From Isoetes taiwanensis (Eukaryota; Streptophyta; Lycopodiopsida; Isoetales; Isoetaceae), in assembly GCA_021234155.1 (NCBI GenBank), contig JAJEKV010000062.1, positions 4,655,025 to 4,719,024 of the forward strand: a stretch of DNA of 64,000 nt, given 5' to 3'. The notes under the pieces were generated by a model. It had not been told where the DNA came from, made no database searches, and saw only the letters and a list, made by a program, of their open reading frames with translations. The translations under genes and the position numbers were made by a program. How positions within the stretch are numbered: the first letter of the stretch is position 1; every line of letters starts with the position of its first letter. Positions 1 to 12,428 of the stretch are shown here, one piece after another.

Positions 1-2690
1 GGAGTGACGCCTTGAGGGCGCATGATGTGTCCATTGGCGAGCTTGATGTCATAAGGAGCATGATATAGTTGAGTGATGCCAATTTGTTTTCTGAGTTTAT
101 CCATGATGAGGTTGATAGCACCGCCTCCATCAATCTGTACATGATCTGTTGATTTCCAACAGTGGCATGAACCGTGGGTGTGGAAGTGGCGACAACGCCA
201 ACAAGAATAGTGGATAGCGGCAATTGTTCCCGAGGGCAGAACATAAATTTAAAATAATGGAGAGATTGAGGGGAATTTTGATCTTGGCGAGCTCTTCTTA
301 CAACTCCAAGGGAACATGAGCTAAAGGATCGGTAGAATCCAAGGGTGCGGGTGACTGGGGCATCGAGGCGAAAACTTCTTTGAGGAGTTCAACTTCAGCA
401 GCTATGAGCACGTGAGGTGGTCGTAGATGTGGAGGGCACCTCCTGACGCTGTTGAGCGCATGTGGTAGCATGAACATTGGCTGTCCTTCAGCAGCTTGCA
501 TGAGCTTTAAAATACTTTGAAGGACTTTGGGCATAACATGAGGCATGAGCTTGTCTAGATCAGGGAAAAAATATACCATCTTACGTTCCTCACGAGGGAC
601 ATTGTCTACTGCAAAAGCAGGCTGCGTGTCTTAAGGCATGAGCATCAAAGGGCAGGTACCCAGGTGCTGGCATGAGACCAGACCAACCCAGTTGGATTGT
701 TGTACTGGAGGATCGAGAGCTTGATAGATCTCTTCTTGAGCTTGTTGGTCCAATACATCAGGTGGAAGAGTATGTTGGATCCTCTGCTATTGAGGCGCTC
801 GAGGTGGTTTTTTTGACGTGGGGGGAGCAGGGGCCTTGTTTCCCATTGGCTTCCCAGAGTTGATAAGTTGTGAGACATACTAAGGCAATTTGATTAGTGC
901 CTGGAAGTTGTACTTGAACTTGAGGGAGTTTTGGGCACGCTGTGGTGGTATGGCCTCACTCCTGACAGTGATAACATTGAGCTTTCACAAAATCAAAAGG
1001 AATACATGAGCTTTGGCCTCGTGATTGCTAAGGTGGCTGAGGTTGTGGATATTGATGTTGTTGTGGATATTGTTGCGGTGTCGTCTGAACTTGAAAGACC
1101 ATTTTTTGGCAAAAAGGCGTGGGATGAGAGCACGTGCATTCTTCAATAGCATGAGTGCACATATTGCAACATTCGCAGTGAGGAGAACCATTAGTAGAAT
1201 TGCATTCATTGGGCATATGGCCTTAATACTTACAAATGTGGCACCAAATTTGATTTCTTTGTGGTGGAGTAGATTGGTGAGGTTGAACCGTGTTTTGTGG
1301 AACCATAACAGGAGGAATGAAAGGGATATCTCTGAGGGGAACACCACGGAAGGACACGTTGACAGAATGATTGACCAATCCAATAGCATGGTCAAACATC
1401 TTGGGTCGCAAGTATTCAATCATAAGATGAATAGCGGGAGGGAGGCTTTGCAGGAACTAAACTAAGATCTAACTCTGCGTGGGATACTCCTTGACCTTGC
1501 TAACCAAGATATGCAGACGATCAACAAAATCACGGGCAGGCTGTCATTGAGTTGCTTGAGAAGTTGTTGATCATCATCAGTGGTACACCATAATGTGACA
1601 GAAAGGCTATCTTCGTTTCGTGCCAGTTTTGTTTTCAATGACTTTTATTGGCCATGAGCCATTGATGAGGTGCTTCACGCAGCGTGGTTGAGAAAATGTG
1701 GAACTTGAGCTGTGGCTGAGAGTGGCCATTTAAGATAGCCAGAGCTTCAAACTCCTCCATGTGTGCCTGAGCACTCCGATCGAGGATGGGCTTCCCTTTT
1801 GCATTTCAAAAAATTGGATATGTAAGTTTGAGGTTGTGAGCAGCTGATGGTGGAACGACAACCGTGGTGTGAAGTAGTGGGGCATAAGAATAAGCAGGTC
1901 CTGGGGGCACATCCGAGGGCTGCGAACAAGGCATTTGCGTGGGAATAATAAACCCGGGAGATCCAGAAATTTGGGTGTCTTTAGGCAAGATCCCTTGTAG
2001 GCCATCCTCATTCAATAATATTGTAGACATTAACAGGAGGTTGAAAAGATGGAGAAGACTGAAATTCTTGGACATGGTCGGGACCAAAAGAAACCTGAGT
2101 GTAGCCCATATCATGCTGTGGGGAAGATGGTTGCGAAGGTAACAATGTCAGTCCAGAGGGAATATGAATATAAGTGCTTTCTGGCGTTTGAAAGTAGTGA
2201 GGAGTCTGATGCACGGGACTGTGAAGCGGTGACTGTGGTTGAGAGCAATGTTTGATTGTTTGGCTCACAAGGCAACGACCCTTTATGATGTTAGAGAATG
2301 GGGATTTCTCGTTGTGGCACTGCGATGATGTCGTGGTTCTAATGGGTGATATAACCGTTCTGTCGTATCAGGATCCCGGCTGGGAATAGATGCAAGGGGT
2401 AGGAGGTGTAGAATGCGCATGCGAGCAGAGACGACCTCATTCAATCTCATAATCAAAATCGTACATATCACGAGCAACTTCTCTGCATTGATGGCGATCC
2501 AATCTAGCCGCAGTTTGGCTGAGAAACTCATCTTGTAAAAACACGGACATACATCTTGTTGTCTAGAAAAAAGAACTAAGACCCGGCAACATCGACAGTG
2601 TTTGGATCTGGATTCGGGATCGTCTGCAAGACAGCCCTCTATGAAGACCCGTGGATCAAGCAGACAAATCTTAGTATAGTGTGTCATGCA
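1..2690 (-). pseudogene. Decayed Ty3/gypsy-type gag-protease
   Basis: This is the remnant of an LTR-retrotransposon polyprotein read right to left. A retropepsin-like segment lies at the window edge (about 1-150) with the DGGGAIN signature, as in plant gypsy proteases that carry DGG in place of DTG/DSG; the polymerase would continue outside the window. Two CCHC zinc knuckles (CX2CX4HX4C) are visible at 935-976 and 1202-1243, and each is broken by an in-frame stop (TGA and TAA). A gag-like core lies at about 1560-1750, and proline/glutamine-rich linkers occupy 1030-1200 and 1800-2270. The frame breaks every few hundred bases, so no functional protein is expected. The upstream part (2280-2690) is only tentatively gag. 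Seen: knuckles, protease motif and stops. Inferred: gypsy rather than copia, from the protease motif and the gag core. Confidence 0.65.
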
Positions 2691-3284
2691 GGGTTTTGCA
2701 AAAAATCAGAACAGAAAGAATGAAACAGAAAAGCAAAGAGTATATGCCAAGATAAGAATCCTTGAATATAAAAAAGGGTACATGAGATCTCGCCAGGACG
2801 AGAAAACTGAAACAAGACGATACTAAGTCTCATCTATAAACTTGAGATCTAACCCTACTGATATATATAGTACAATGGCCTTGGGCCCAAAATAGACATA
2901 TAGCATAGCCTTTGTGATCTCGGTCACCAACTCCTGGATCATATGCTTGATTTGAGGGAATCTTTGCAGTGCCGTCATTAGTGTTCGGAATCCCGCTAAT
3001 TTAAGGCCGAACTTCCCGGAGGTGGTCATTTGTCTTGTCTAATCCTCTTCTTTGATGGGGACGTGGATTTTTGCGTGGTTTTCGGTGGGAGCGTGGCTTG
3101 CTACCTGACGCTTGATCTAGTCCCTTGCCTTTGACATGTGTTGTGATCAGGAATAGTCCAGTGTCTGGCTGCACGTGATTAACAGACACCGATGAATTAA
3201 ATCATCGTTACAAGTTAAGAGTATGTATTGGGTGTGAGAATAGCTGGATGGTATCAAATATCCGTTCCTCTAATGAAAGAAGAG
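2691..3284. other. Non-coding stretch, possible decayed LTR
   Basis: No gene is visible. A minus-strand TATATATA-type motif near 2860-2872, just upstream of the decayed gag, fits a 5' LTR promoter, but I could not define LTR ends or a primer-binding site. Confidence 0.25.
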
Positions 3285-4477
3285 AAGGACGGCAGGGTAT
3301 TTTTTAAGCGCCCTATATTTTTATAGGGCCAAAAACAACTGGCTACTGGCCATGTAGAATAAATAACTTGGCGTAGTTTGGCCTGGCGATATTTTTCACC
3401 TTCTTGCTAAGATGGCGTAACTGAACTGGCGCAACTATGATATTTTTATTTTGCTACATTAACAAATTGGCTACGAGCAAATTTGTGTTGGTTAAGATAG
3501 GAACATGCTTTGGTAGTGAAAACACGATGTTGGCCACAACCACCTAGGCATCTTCCCCAAATAATACATTCAAATTGCTTTGGATCATAGTCCTTATCAT
3601 CTGCAAATCATAGCCTTCATCAAGACCCTCAATTTGGCCTATGAAAGTGGACGTAGACGATGATATAGTGATGCGCCGTTTTGTCCTTGATGCCGCTGGT
3701 CCCAAGAACTCATTTATTCTCTTTTGTGAAGCTCCCTCCATGCTCATAAATTTGATGATTGGCATCAACAACTACTTTTGCACATCTGAATAATTTTGCA
3801 CAACTGAATAGGGTAAAAACTAACCTGAATTAATGAAGCTAAAGCTTAGATTGTAGATGGGAATAGATCTCCATCTCAACCAAATCGTGAATACAAATTG
3901 GGAGTGCTCTGCAAATGACAATAAAATATAATATTAAAATTATCATGCCATTCATATTCAGAGACTAACATCCCATTTATATTTATATTCACATGAACAA
4001 CGAAACAAATGCATACGAGAAGAACAGGAAAAACACAGGCTCGACAGGGTAAAATAAACTAAACCTGTATGAAAGGGCAGTTTCTGATGCTAGCTCGGTC
4101 AAATTAAAAAATATATATGAAACCCTAATCCTAGAGGACTATAAGTGGTGATTCTTAGATGAACATGTGGTCGAGATATAATATGGCCACCCCCTTACCC
4201 ATTAAAATTTACCTTAGGTTCTAATTGGCTACCTCGATAAGTTTTTTCCCACGTACAAAAAATCGAATTGGCCACACCCTGCGCCTAGCCGAATTTAGTA
4301 AATATCGAATTGGCTACTAAACGAGTAAAATGTACAAATTCGTGTTTTGAACTGGCCACTACCCTTCGGTCATGGCATGAACGTATCCTACTCTGGCGTA
4401 GCCAACCATTTCTGAAAAAATATGAATGTGTGGCCATCTGGCCCGGCGGGGCCACTAAAAAATACCCTGAAGGACGG
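3285..4477. mobile_element. Non-autonomous hAT-like DNA transposon with 8-bp TSDs
   Basis: The element body is 3293-4469. It starts CAGGGTATTTTTTA and ends with the exact inverse, a 14-bp perfect terminal inverted repeat. It is flanked by the 8-bp duplication AAGGACGG at 3285-3292 and 4470-4477. An 8-bp duplication and CAGGG-type ends are hallmarks of the hAT superfamily. Both subterminal regions carry repeated TTGGCYAC-like motifs (for example 3341, 3467, 3530, 4184, 4225, 4268, 4310, 4353), as expected for transposase-binding clusters. The only ORF is a short minus-strand one (3544-3771, 75 codons) with no recognised domain, so the element probably depends on a transposase supplied in trans. 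The near-perfect ends suggest a fairly recent insertion. Confidence 0.82.
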
Positions 4478-5536
4478 TGACTTTGCTGATTATACTTTTA
4501 GGGCTGACCGACAAGAGGGCAAGACATAGGAATTCCAAGTCCTAATAAAAATCAAGACGAGGTGTATAGAGTAGACATGTGAGATTTTATAATGACAAGA
4601 TCTATTGCTTGTTAGTTGTTCAATGAGAAGACATCAATTTCTGGAGCTCTTGCACTTGTTCAAGAATTCGTTCTTTCAGAAAGTATGTGTTGTAATGGCA
4701 TATTCGATGAATTTATAGCTTAAAAGCATGGTGCAAGATGGACATGTTACTGGTGCACATTGTTGGTCTGTTATAGGCACATGTTTCAGGTTCTTCAGAT
4801 TTATAACGAGGGATCTATTCGATTTCTTGAGGTAAAATTCTCCATTCCATTAGAATTCTATCAACTTCATGCTTTTAATGTGACAATATAGTAAGTGCTT
4901 TTTTGCGTCTGTTGTAATGAACTATGGTAACAAACTTGAGAAGCCCATTGTAAAATATATGAAAATGAATGTTGTTTCATACACACGCAGAGTTCTTTGA
5001 TTACTGAGTTGCGCATTCAGTTTCAATTGGTTGAATGTGCTGTTCACAAAGGTCGATTTATGTAGGTTTCAAGGTCTCTTGTTCTAAGATGTGGTGAAGA
5101 CCCCCCATTTGAACTTCAAGTACTGATATAGTACTGATATATCGATCTAAAGCATTCTCTAGTTTCTGGTTGTGGAAGCATTCATACTAATCCTGCAGAA
5201 AAAGCATTGGCGGGAACTGCATTCGAGGCATATAACACCAATGACCTTGGAACTATCTCCAGGGCTGAATTAAGATAAGACATTTTCTTTGTTCTGTAGC
5301 TCTACATTCGTATTAACATTATGGCTCTCATAGGTGGAGAAAGGGCTTCAAGTGCTTATTCCTAGTATAAGTGATGAAGTAGTACATGTTGTTGTAAATG
5401 TAGTGTAGTTGATATGCATATTGCAAACATAAGGTGTGAAGAATGTGGACACTCCTTTGGCAGCTGCTCGTCTGCGAGGCTAGCTGAACTGCATTGCAGT
5501 AACATGTTGTAACAGCCGCTTTTCATTTAGCATCAG
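4478..5536. other. AT-rich stretch without a recognised gene
   Basis: I see no coding signal, RNA gene or clear repeat here. Confidence 0.4.
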
Positions 5537-5640
5537 GTTGGTTGGTGTGGTCTATCTGGAAAAGGCGGCGGTGGTGTATCTTCGAGGGCTTAATAATTTC
5601 GCTAACCAAGTTCTTCACGAGGCACAAAATAGATTGCTAA
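5537..5640 (+). pseudogene. LINE ORF2 C-terminal scrap
   Basis: From 5545 the frame reads VWSIWKRRRWCIF, the Trp/Arg-rich block found near the C-terminus of plant LINE ORF2 proteins. The same block occurs in better-preserved copies at about 28.9 kb and 38.2 kb in this window. Only some 30 codons are recognisable. Confidence 0.5.
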
Positions 5641-6933
5641 AGGTATACTTATGTTCGCAGCTTGCTCCTTAGAAGAAACACTTGATTTTTGAGGAATTTT
5701 TAGGTATATCATCTCTTGCATAGGCGGGTTTCTCCATTCAGTGGATTATCTTTGTCTATTGAGATTTTATTCCTGCCTTTGCAATCATACATGTACTTTC
5801 TTGTCCAAAAAAAGGGGAGGGGGGAAAAAAGAAGGAATTCCAAAGCAATGCAACCATCCAGCTTTCTTTGTGCCCTTGGGTTTCGATTTTTATTTCTTCT
5901 CTTCTTTCCTTCACTATACAGGCATCTCTATACGTCATTCCGACATGGTAATCCATGCTGGTTCATCCCCAACTTTTCTACCATTGGCATGACTTTTTTC
6001 CAAAGCTTTAGTGCATAGAGTGTATTTTTTTTTTTTATATTGAAGAATGTCATTCTATTCATCATCACATCATGAGTACATTCTACATCACTTTATTCTA
6101 TATATCACATGGAAGCTAATCCACTACCTAGGTGTGATATGCTAGGAGCTGTTTTGCATGTGATTATCGAGTATATATGGTAAGTTTAAGGTCTCTATCA
6201 CAGGACCAATTGGTCGTACTTGAACCTTGACCTCGGGGTAATGGATTTTTAAGGTCCCCATTACTAGACCGATATTGGCCAGGTTTGAACCCATGACCTC
6301 AAAAGTGGCACATAAGTTTTGATCAGAAATTCTATGGCCATTGATATGGCATAAAAGAAGGGATATTTGCCAAATCAATGGAGACCCATGAAGTACGCAA
6401 ATAGTTCAATTTGCTTGGTTTGATGACATATTACAAACTTGCAAAGATCTATTTTTCATGCTCTCCTTAAACTAAAGATTGATAATGGCTAATATTTGTG
6501 AATTCTTGCCTTAAGATGACATTAACATTTTAGAATTTCAAAACTTTCAATTCTATGAACAAATGAAGCTCAGCTCTCCACATTGCAAAAATGTGGAATT
6601 AGAATTTCGTTAGAGCTTCTCGGTGAATGAATCTCAGACAATACCAAATCCAAATCCATGCATGGAGTTTCTTCTATCAAGAAGCTTTTGTAGACTACTC
6701 TAGAGGGCTAAACATATAGCGCTACTCAAAGAACACCTTTAGAGCTATATGGGACCACAAAACCCCATCTATATGCTCTTAATGAATACATTTGTTTCTT
6801 ATCTATTAAGGCCTATGAATTGATTAATGACATAGAGCCACTGGAGTCATAAATCTGCATCAAATGCTTAGAATCCAAAACGAGGACTCAAAAACGCAGT
6901 TTACACAACAAGTTGGGCTATGGAAGCAAAACT
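5641..6933. other. AT-rich intergenic stretch
   Basis: No gene is recognised. The ORFs at 5716-6018 have no domain. A weak pol III B-box-like GGTTTGAACCC near 6289 sits in a sequence with short internal repeats and is too degenerate to call a SINE. Confidence 0.35.
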
Positions 6934-8190
6934 CTAGTGGAAAGAAACTTTATTAATGGCTTGTAAATCCAATTGAAACAAGCTTCCATTTCTTTGAGAT
7001 TCAAATATTTTCAACCCATCTTTAATAAACTTACTATCATACTTGTGAAATAACAAATCAAAGTCAGTATCAACAATGTTTGCAACTGAAACCAAATTCA
7101 AAAGCATTTTAAGTGTATAAAATTTCTGGTATTTGAGGATAATGTTGCAGTCAATTACCAACTCGTTCTCCTTATTCACAAATCTTTTGCTCAACACCAT
7201 TTCCCATTTGCATCATCCCTGACAGCTTACTAGATTCTGTATTTCTCAACAATCCAGAGGAACTCACTATGGAGACCTCAGCCCCTGAATCTAAAGTCAA
7301 CACATCAGTCCTATCCAATTTGGACCTGCAAACATTTATCACATCATGTTGAGTTTCAAATCGATTCTACTTGTTGATCTGTGAGACCCCAACAAATGAT
7401 ACATTGTCTTCCTTTTTGCCAACAACTCCACTTACGCTCGCTATTGATGAATATATGTCTCTGCAAAGTGATCCACGAGCTCGGCTCCATCTTTCTCTAT
7501 TTCGACATTCAGGTTTTATATGGCCATACTCCTCACAACCATAACATTATATGCTCCTCTTGCCTCAGTCTACTGTAACCTCATCCATGCTCACATGCAT
7601 ATAAAGAAACATGACGATCTTCTTCTTGTTCGGCCTACATGTACACATTGGATTTCCTCGCAAGTTTTTCCTATTTCAATTCAGTTTCAATGTCTTCTAT
7701 AGCTTCATCAAATGTTTTTGAAGTATGTTTTGCTATCCTAGCAATTTTGTTCGATGAATTATGAAATGCCTGGGCAACAACATTTACCTTACGTTGTTTT
7801 GAATACGCCCCTCCAACATCCCCAAGGTCATGAAGTAGAATCTAAAACTTGCAAAAAAGATCCTATACCATATCTTCTTTCTGATATTGCAATGTCTGTA
7901 ATCTCATCTCCCAAACTTCTATCTGGAAAGGGGTTTGATCCTCGTATCTTTTTGACAAATGATTCCACATATCTGTTGATGTTTCGCCCTTTGTTCTTTC
8001 TATTCATCTATAACATTATCTTTGTCCTCCTCCTTTTCGATCTTCCCTTTCTTTGTCTTCACCATGATTTTGAGAGCAACCGGGGTTTTCCCCTTTGCTC
8101 TCTCGTTAGGATTCACCAAATCACATAACTTATCAACCTTCAATGCTTGTGATGTTGGCCTTCCACAATTGAAAGCCAATTTCTCCATCG
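6934..8190 (-). pseudogene. Decayed Ty1/copia gag-protease fragment
   Basis: On the minus strand the order is gag-like sequence (about 8190-7560), one CCHC zinc knuckle CYGCEEYGHIKPEC (7505-7546), a retropepsin active site LTLDSGAEVSIV (about 7280-7300), and a pre-integrase linker with KMLLNLVSVANIVD (about 7060-7110). This order matches the complete copia element at 56.1-61.5 kb, but the sequences are only distantly similar, so it is a different family. Frames are broken several times, and no integrase, RT or RNase H follows. No LTRs were found. Confidence 0.7.
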
Positions 8191-11100
8191 AACTCTTCTG
8201 TGTTGTTCAACTTAAGTGAGTGCCAGTCTGCTCACGATCCTCCATGTAAGTGACTTTAATAACACAGTCAGATGAGAGCAGGCAATGTCCAATAACCTAA
8301 GCGCAACAATGTAAATATATCTAGCCTTTTGTTGATTCAGGTATTGGCAGTACAACTGATGGCCAGGGATAGCTCAACGCGCTGCACATCAAAATATTTA
8401 GCAGGAAAAGTTCTTGCTCTTTTAAATAGTGTGAATTTTTAAATCCACGTGATAGGTTACAAGGGTTTTAGGGGGATTTCCCGAGCTGGCATATATCATT
8501 TAAGTGCAACCTTTTCATTAATTTTGACCTTTGACCATGTGTTAATGTCTCCATGTGTTAATGTTTTTTTTTTGTGCATTGGATGAAGGTATAATCGTGA
8601 GAATATGCCAAATCAAGGGTGTCAGATTTTACGTCTCACACTCCCGTATATCAACACGCTCCCCATATGCTTCATATATGTACACCAATAACAATGCATA
8701 CAAAATAAACAATAATAGCACCTAAGGTTCTCACATTCCCAAACCAACAGAAAGTGAAAGTCACACAAACCTGTATGCAAATAAAAGATGCTTTCATATA
8801 TGGGGGCGTAATCACAATGTGGAGAACATGTCTATACCAATTGATATGAATTAAGCGGTCCTTACTACTGAAAGCCCTTCTAGCAACAAGTTTTAGACAA
8901 AGTATGAATTTAAGATCTCTTGCTTAGCTTAAACAGTCCAACACAAAGACGATATAGCTGAAAAATAAGGGTTAAACAAGGCTTAAATCTCTGGAGCTTC
9001 AACAACATGAACTGATGGTATTCATATCAATAATATTTGTTGTGATGTAAACATGTTCAAATATCTATATCATTGTATAGGCCACATTGATGGCCTGCTA
9101 AAAACAGCCGAATGCGTAAAACGAAAAGGCTGCACATTGAATCTGTTGATGTCGGACTGTATGCTGGACTGGACCTGTGTTGCCGACCTGTACAGAAACC
9201 AACGAAACAAGATATCTTGATGTTTGCTGCTGATTTGTTCATCTATCTAGTTGCTGTCCATCTTTAAGCTATAATTCAGTGCTAAAATCACAACACAAAC
9301 AAGGATCTAAACCACAGCTTACTCCCCCTTCAACCTATGATTACCCGATCTACATCAATTACATGCTCAAATACGCTCCAAGGCAATCGGAATTGGCCTC
9401 GCTCAAATCTTACCTCCACTATCAACACACGCCGAAGATGCCATTGCCAGCTACAAACACAAACCCCAGCAGCCTGATTTGGGCAGAGCCACCATTTGTA
9501 CACGGCTCCAGCTGCCCGGGCGCCTACATCGGGTTGTTCTTAGCATCCCCCATGAACCCAAGAGCTGCTATTTCTGACCATGCAGAGCAAGCCAAAAAAA
9601 GAACGCCCCTCAGACCATAGAAAAAAAATTCGAAATCCCCCTTTTTCCGGCCCACCTACACCCAAATCTTAGGAAAGAGATATTTTGGAGGCGTAATCGT
9701 CTAAGTGCAACCTTTTGTATTTTTTAGAAGTTGTAACCATTGTTAAACCATTGAATTGTCACATATAAACAACAAATACACCAAAATGTGCAAATACATG
9801 CACAAGTCAGTGGTTCGATGAGGCTGATTCTGAACTGATAAGCTCACCGGCACCCGCAGCAAAGCAAAATCACATGCAATGCGCTTCATGACAAAGACAT
9901 GTAATGGCCACAACCAAAAAGCGAGATTCAGAGGTAGAAGCAACAACAGAAGTGGATGCACACAAATCTCCAAGGATGAACAGAAATGGAAGGGGAATGA
10001 AAGCCGAATGATTGATTCTTTCTGCTCTGGATGCAGACAGTGAGCTTTTGAATCACAAACAAGGGCACGAAGTAGAGGGCGCATCTGGCTACACATACAC
10101 AACGTTTCTATCAATCAAGTACTAAAGTGGATCAAACAGAAGAAGAAATTCTTCAACATTTTGTAAGCTTTTGAAGCACATGTCAGAAATTATAGCTAAA
10201 CTACGGTATGAGCGAAGGCGAAATTGTGGCTTAAACTACGGTCCGAGGGAAAGAACACCAAATAATGGGAAGAAAAACAACATTCTCTAAGCACAGGGAG
10301 GAGCGGGGAATACAACCCCGGTGAAACCGTTGCCACACAATCCCTCCTTAACAAATTCGTTGCCCTCTCCTTTTATTGTTGCTCTGCAAGAAAAATAGCT
10401 TCTGCCGCCATCGCAGTGCAAGAAAGTTAGGTTCTGCCAAGAAAGGAAGCCCATGCGACTCTCTAAAAATAAACCTTCAAACTTACACCTAATAAAAACG
10501 AAAACTAAAACAAGAAACATCAAGAAAAGAAACCTCCCCACCCCAACCTTTAAAAAACCGATGGAATCATCTATAAGCAAACCTTATACTCTAGTAGCCA
10601 GCAATGTCTTATACTCTAGTAGCCAGCAATTGTTTTAGTCTTACCAACCTTAACGTCCTTGGCCTCTGCATTTAGCCGTAGGATTAAATCCCAGCCGTCT
10701 ATTCTAAGAGGTTATATCCAGTAACAATTTGGGCCAAAACTGTTATGACCATAGAATGTTATGACCATAACATTCTCTGCTCCACTGTTTTTCTTGGCAC
10801 TCTACCGTCGTCGATCCATGCATGCGAAACATGCGAAATGAATCTTTCAAAACGTAGCACCCCTGGTAGCCGAATCCAGATAGCAATGCCCCATTCTTGA
10901 TGATATGTCAGCGGAGATTAAACGTAAAGATCCCGCCGTAGCCGCTCCATTCGCAAAAAAATCGTCCGGAAGGGGAAAACCAAAAAAAGAGCTTTGATGG
11001 AGATATGAACGAGGAAGTACCGGGTATTGCCGCATCTCAACAATACCTCAAAAGCCAACCAATCCTTGGCGATAAGCCCCATCCTTGGCGATAAGTCTGC

Positions 11101-11576
11101 GGGAGAAAAAATAGAAAGATTAGTGACGGAAAATGGAAAAATGCCAATCGATTGGTAAGCCCGATTGCTTGATCGCCTTATCCGGACCTTGGACCCCCTG
11201 GCATATCAAAGAAATGTGTTAAGATTTAAGTTTTTTTTTTCCCTAAATCTGTATCGGAAGTTAAACAGTCGAATCTCCGCCATAACCGTGGTCGAATCTT
11301 CCGCCATGGCCTCTGCCATAGCCAAGGCCTGTGAAGAATCTTATCAAGAATCCGGCTGTTGGAGCTTGAGCCCATTCCGGCTGTTGCCTGCTGCAGAGTC
11401 TATTTCTTCATCTTTGGGTGAGTCTTCTATCTTAAGAGAGCCACAAATCGGTGCTGATCCTTCAAATCTCCTGTTGTTCTGTGAGTTTTTTTGTCGTCGC
11501 TCCGATGCCCAATACAATTCCCAAGCTTGACTATGGCGCGCCACTCGCTAAATGCCTCGGCCCGGGGCGTTAAAGT
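8191..11576. other. Intergenic, no gene recognised
   Basis: No ORF here has a recognisable domain. Small features are a short tandem duplication around 10583-10636 (TATACTCTAGTAGCCAGCAA twice) and a duplicated ATCCTTGGCGATAAG near 11064-11097. A stretch TAAGTGCAACCTTTT occurs at about 8500 and again at about 9703 in direct orientation. Confidence 0.4.
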
Positions 11577-11735
11577 GATAACGTCTCCCTCGGAGTTATG
11601 GGCCAAGAAAATGGCCTCATGGCCATGTGGCCAGGAAATCCCTCGGCCATACTGCCGTACGGCCTCGGAATTTCCTGGCCACATGGCCACTCGGCCATTT
11701 TCCTGGCCCATAACTCCTCGGGAGAGGACGTTATC
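11577..11735. repeat. GC-rich near-perfect palindrome (159 bp)
   Basis: Two arms of about 75 bases meet near 11651. The left arm starts GATAACGTC and the right arm ends GACGTTATC; both contain ATGGGCCA, ATGGCC, GTGGCCA and GGAAAT blocks in mirrored order. It could be a foldback/MITE or a strong hairpin. It lies about 700 bases upstream of the first expansin exon. No target duplication was identified. Confidence 0.7.
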
Positions 11736-11964
11736 TAGCCCATAACCCATGATGTTAGCAAGGTAACCACAAAGCGTAATGCGCCCACAGTTTCAGATAT
11801 GTTGGATGCCACTGAGTTGTCGCCACCTGGTGCCCTAATCCAAGAGATAGCTATGTCGCAACGACAGAAACGGTGGAGCCCTGCGGAGTTAGTTTATCCA
11901 TCGCTCGCCTGTTCGCCATGCCACTCAATGCGTATGCATCTTGACCCTTTCCTGCCCCACAGAT

Positions 11965-11972
11965 TATAAAAG
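11965..11972 (+). promoter_or_regulatory. Possible TATA box upstream of expansin gene 1
   Basis: TATAAAAG lies about 460 bases upstream of the proposed 5'UTR donor at 12430. It is the best TATA-like match in the right interval, but the transcription start is unknown and a longer or spliced 5'UTR is equally possible. Confidence 0.25.
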
Positions 11973-12428
11973 GGAAACCAGCAACGTGCTCCCAAAGCAA
12001 ATGTCAGGCACTAAAATGTTTCTTCTGATCCGAGAAGAGACAAGTAGATTTCAAAAGCGGGCCAAAATTCAACGAGCTATGGCAGTAACTCGTCAAACCC
12101 ATCATGGAAAAGGGAGGCATGGGCATCATGGTGTTAGGGAAGGAATGATTTTTGGTAGTAAAACTGAAAAGGGAAGGATGAAAAGCAGAGTAGTGGATAG
12201 GTTGATTGTCGGCCGTCGCTGAGGTAGATCATGTCAGCTTGCACATGCTTCCGCCCATTGCGGCCATGGAGGTTGCTATTTTCTACCTGATAACAGATCT
12301 GCAAGTGGGTTATTTGCAAGTAAGTAATCATTTATTGCCTAATCTTCGTTACATAAGAAGCAGCAGGTTGCCATGGCTCTTCACTGTGCCTTCTGGGGAT
12401 ATTTGCTCTGAAAGCATTTACAAGGGAA

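Noticed and set aside
6240-6310. tRNA-derived SINE from a GGTTTGAACCC motif
   Set aside because: The B-box match is imperfect; no A box, no tail and no second copy in the window.
8461-9650. TIR element bounded by AGGGGGATTTC and its inverse
   Set aside because: The match is only about 11-13 bases, with no target duplication and no supporting internal structure.
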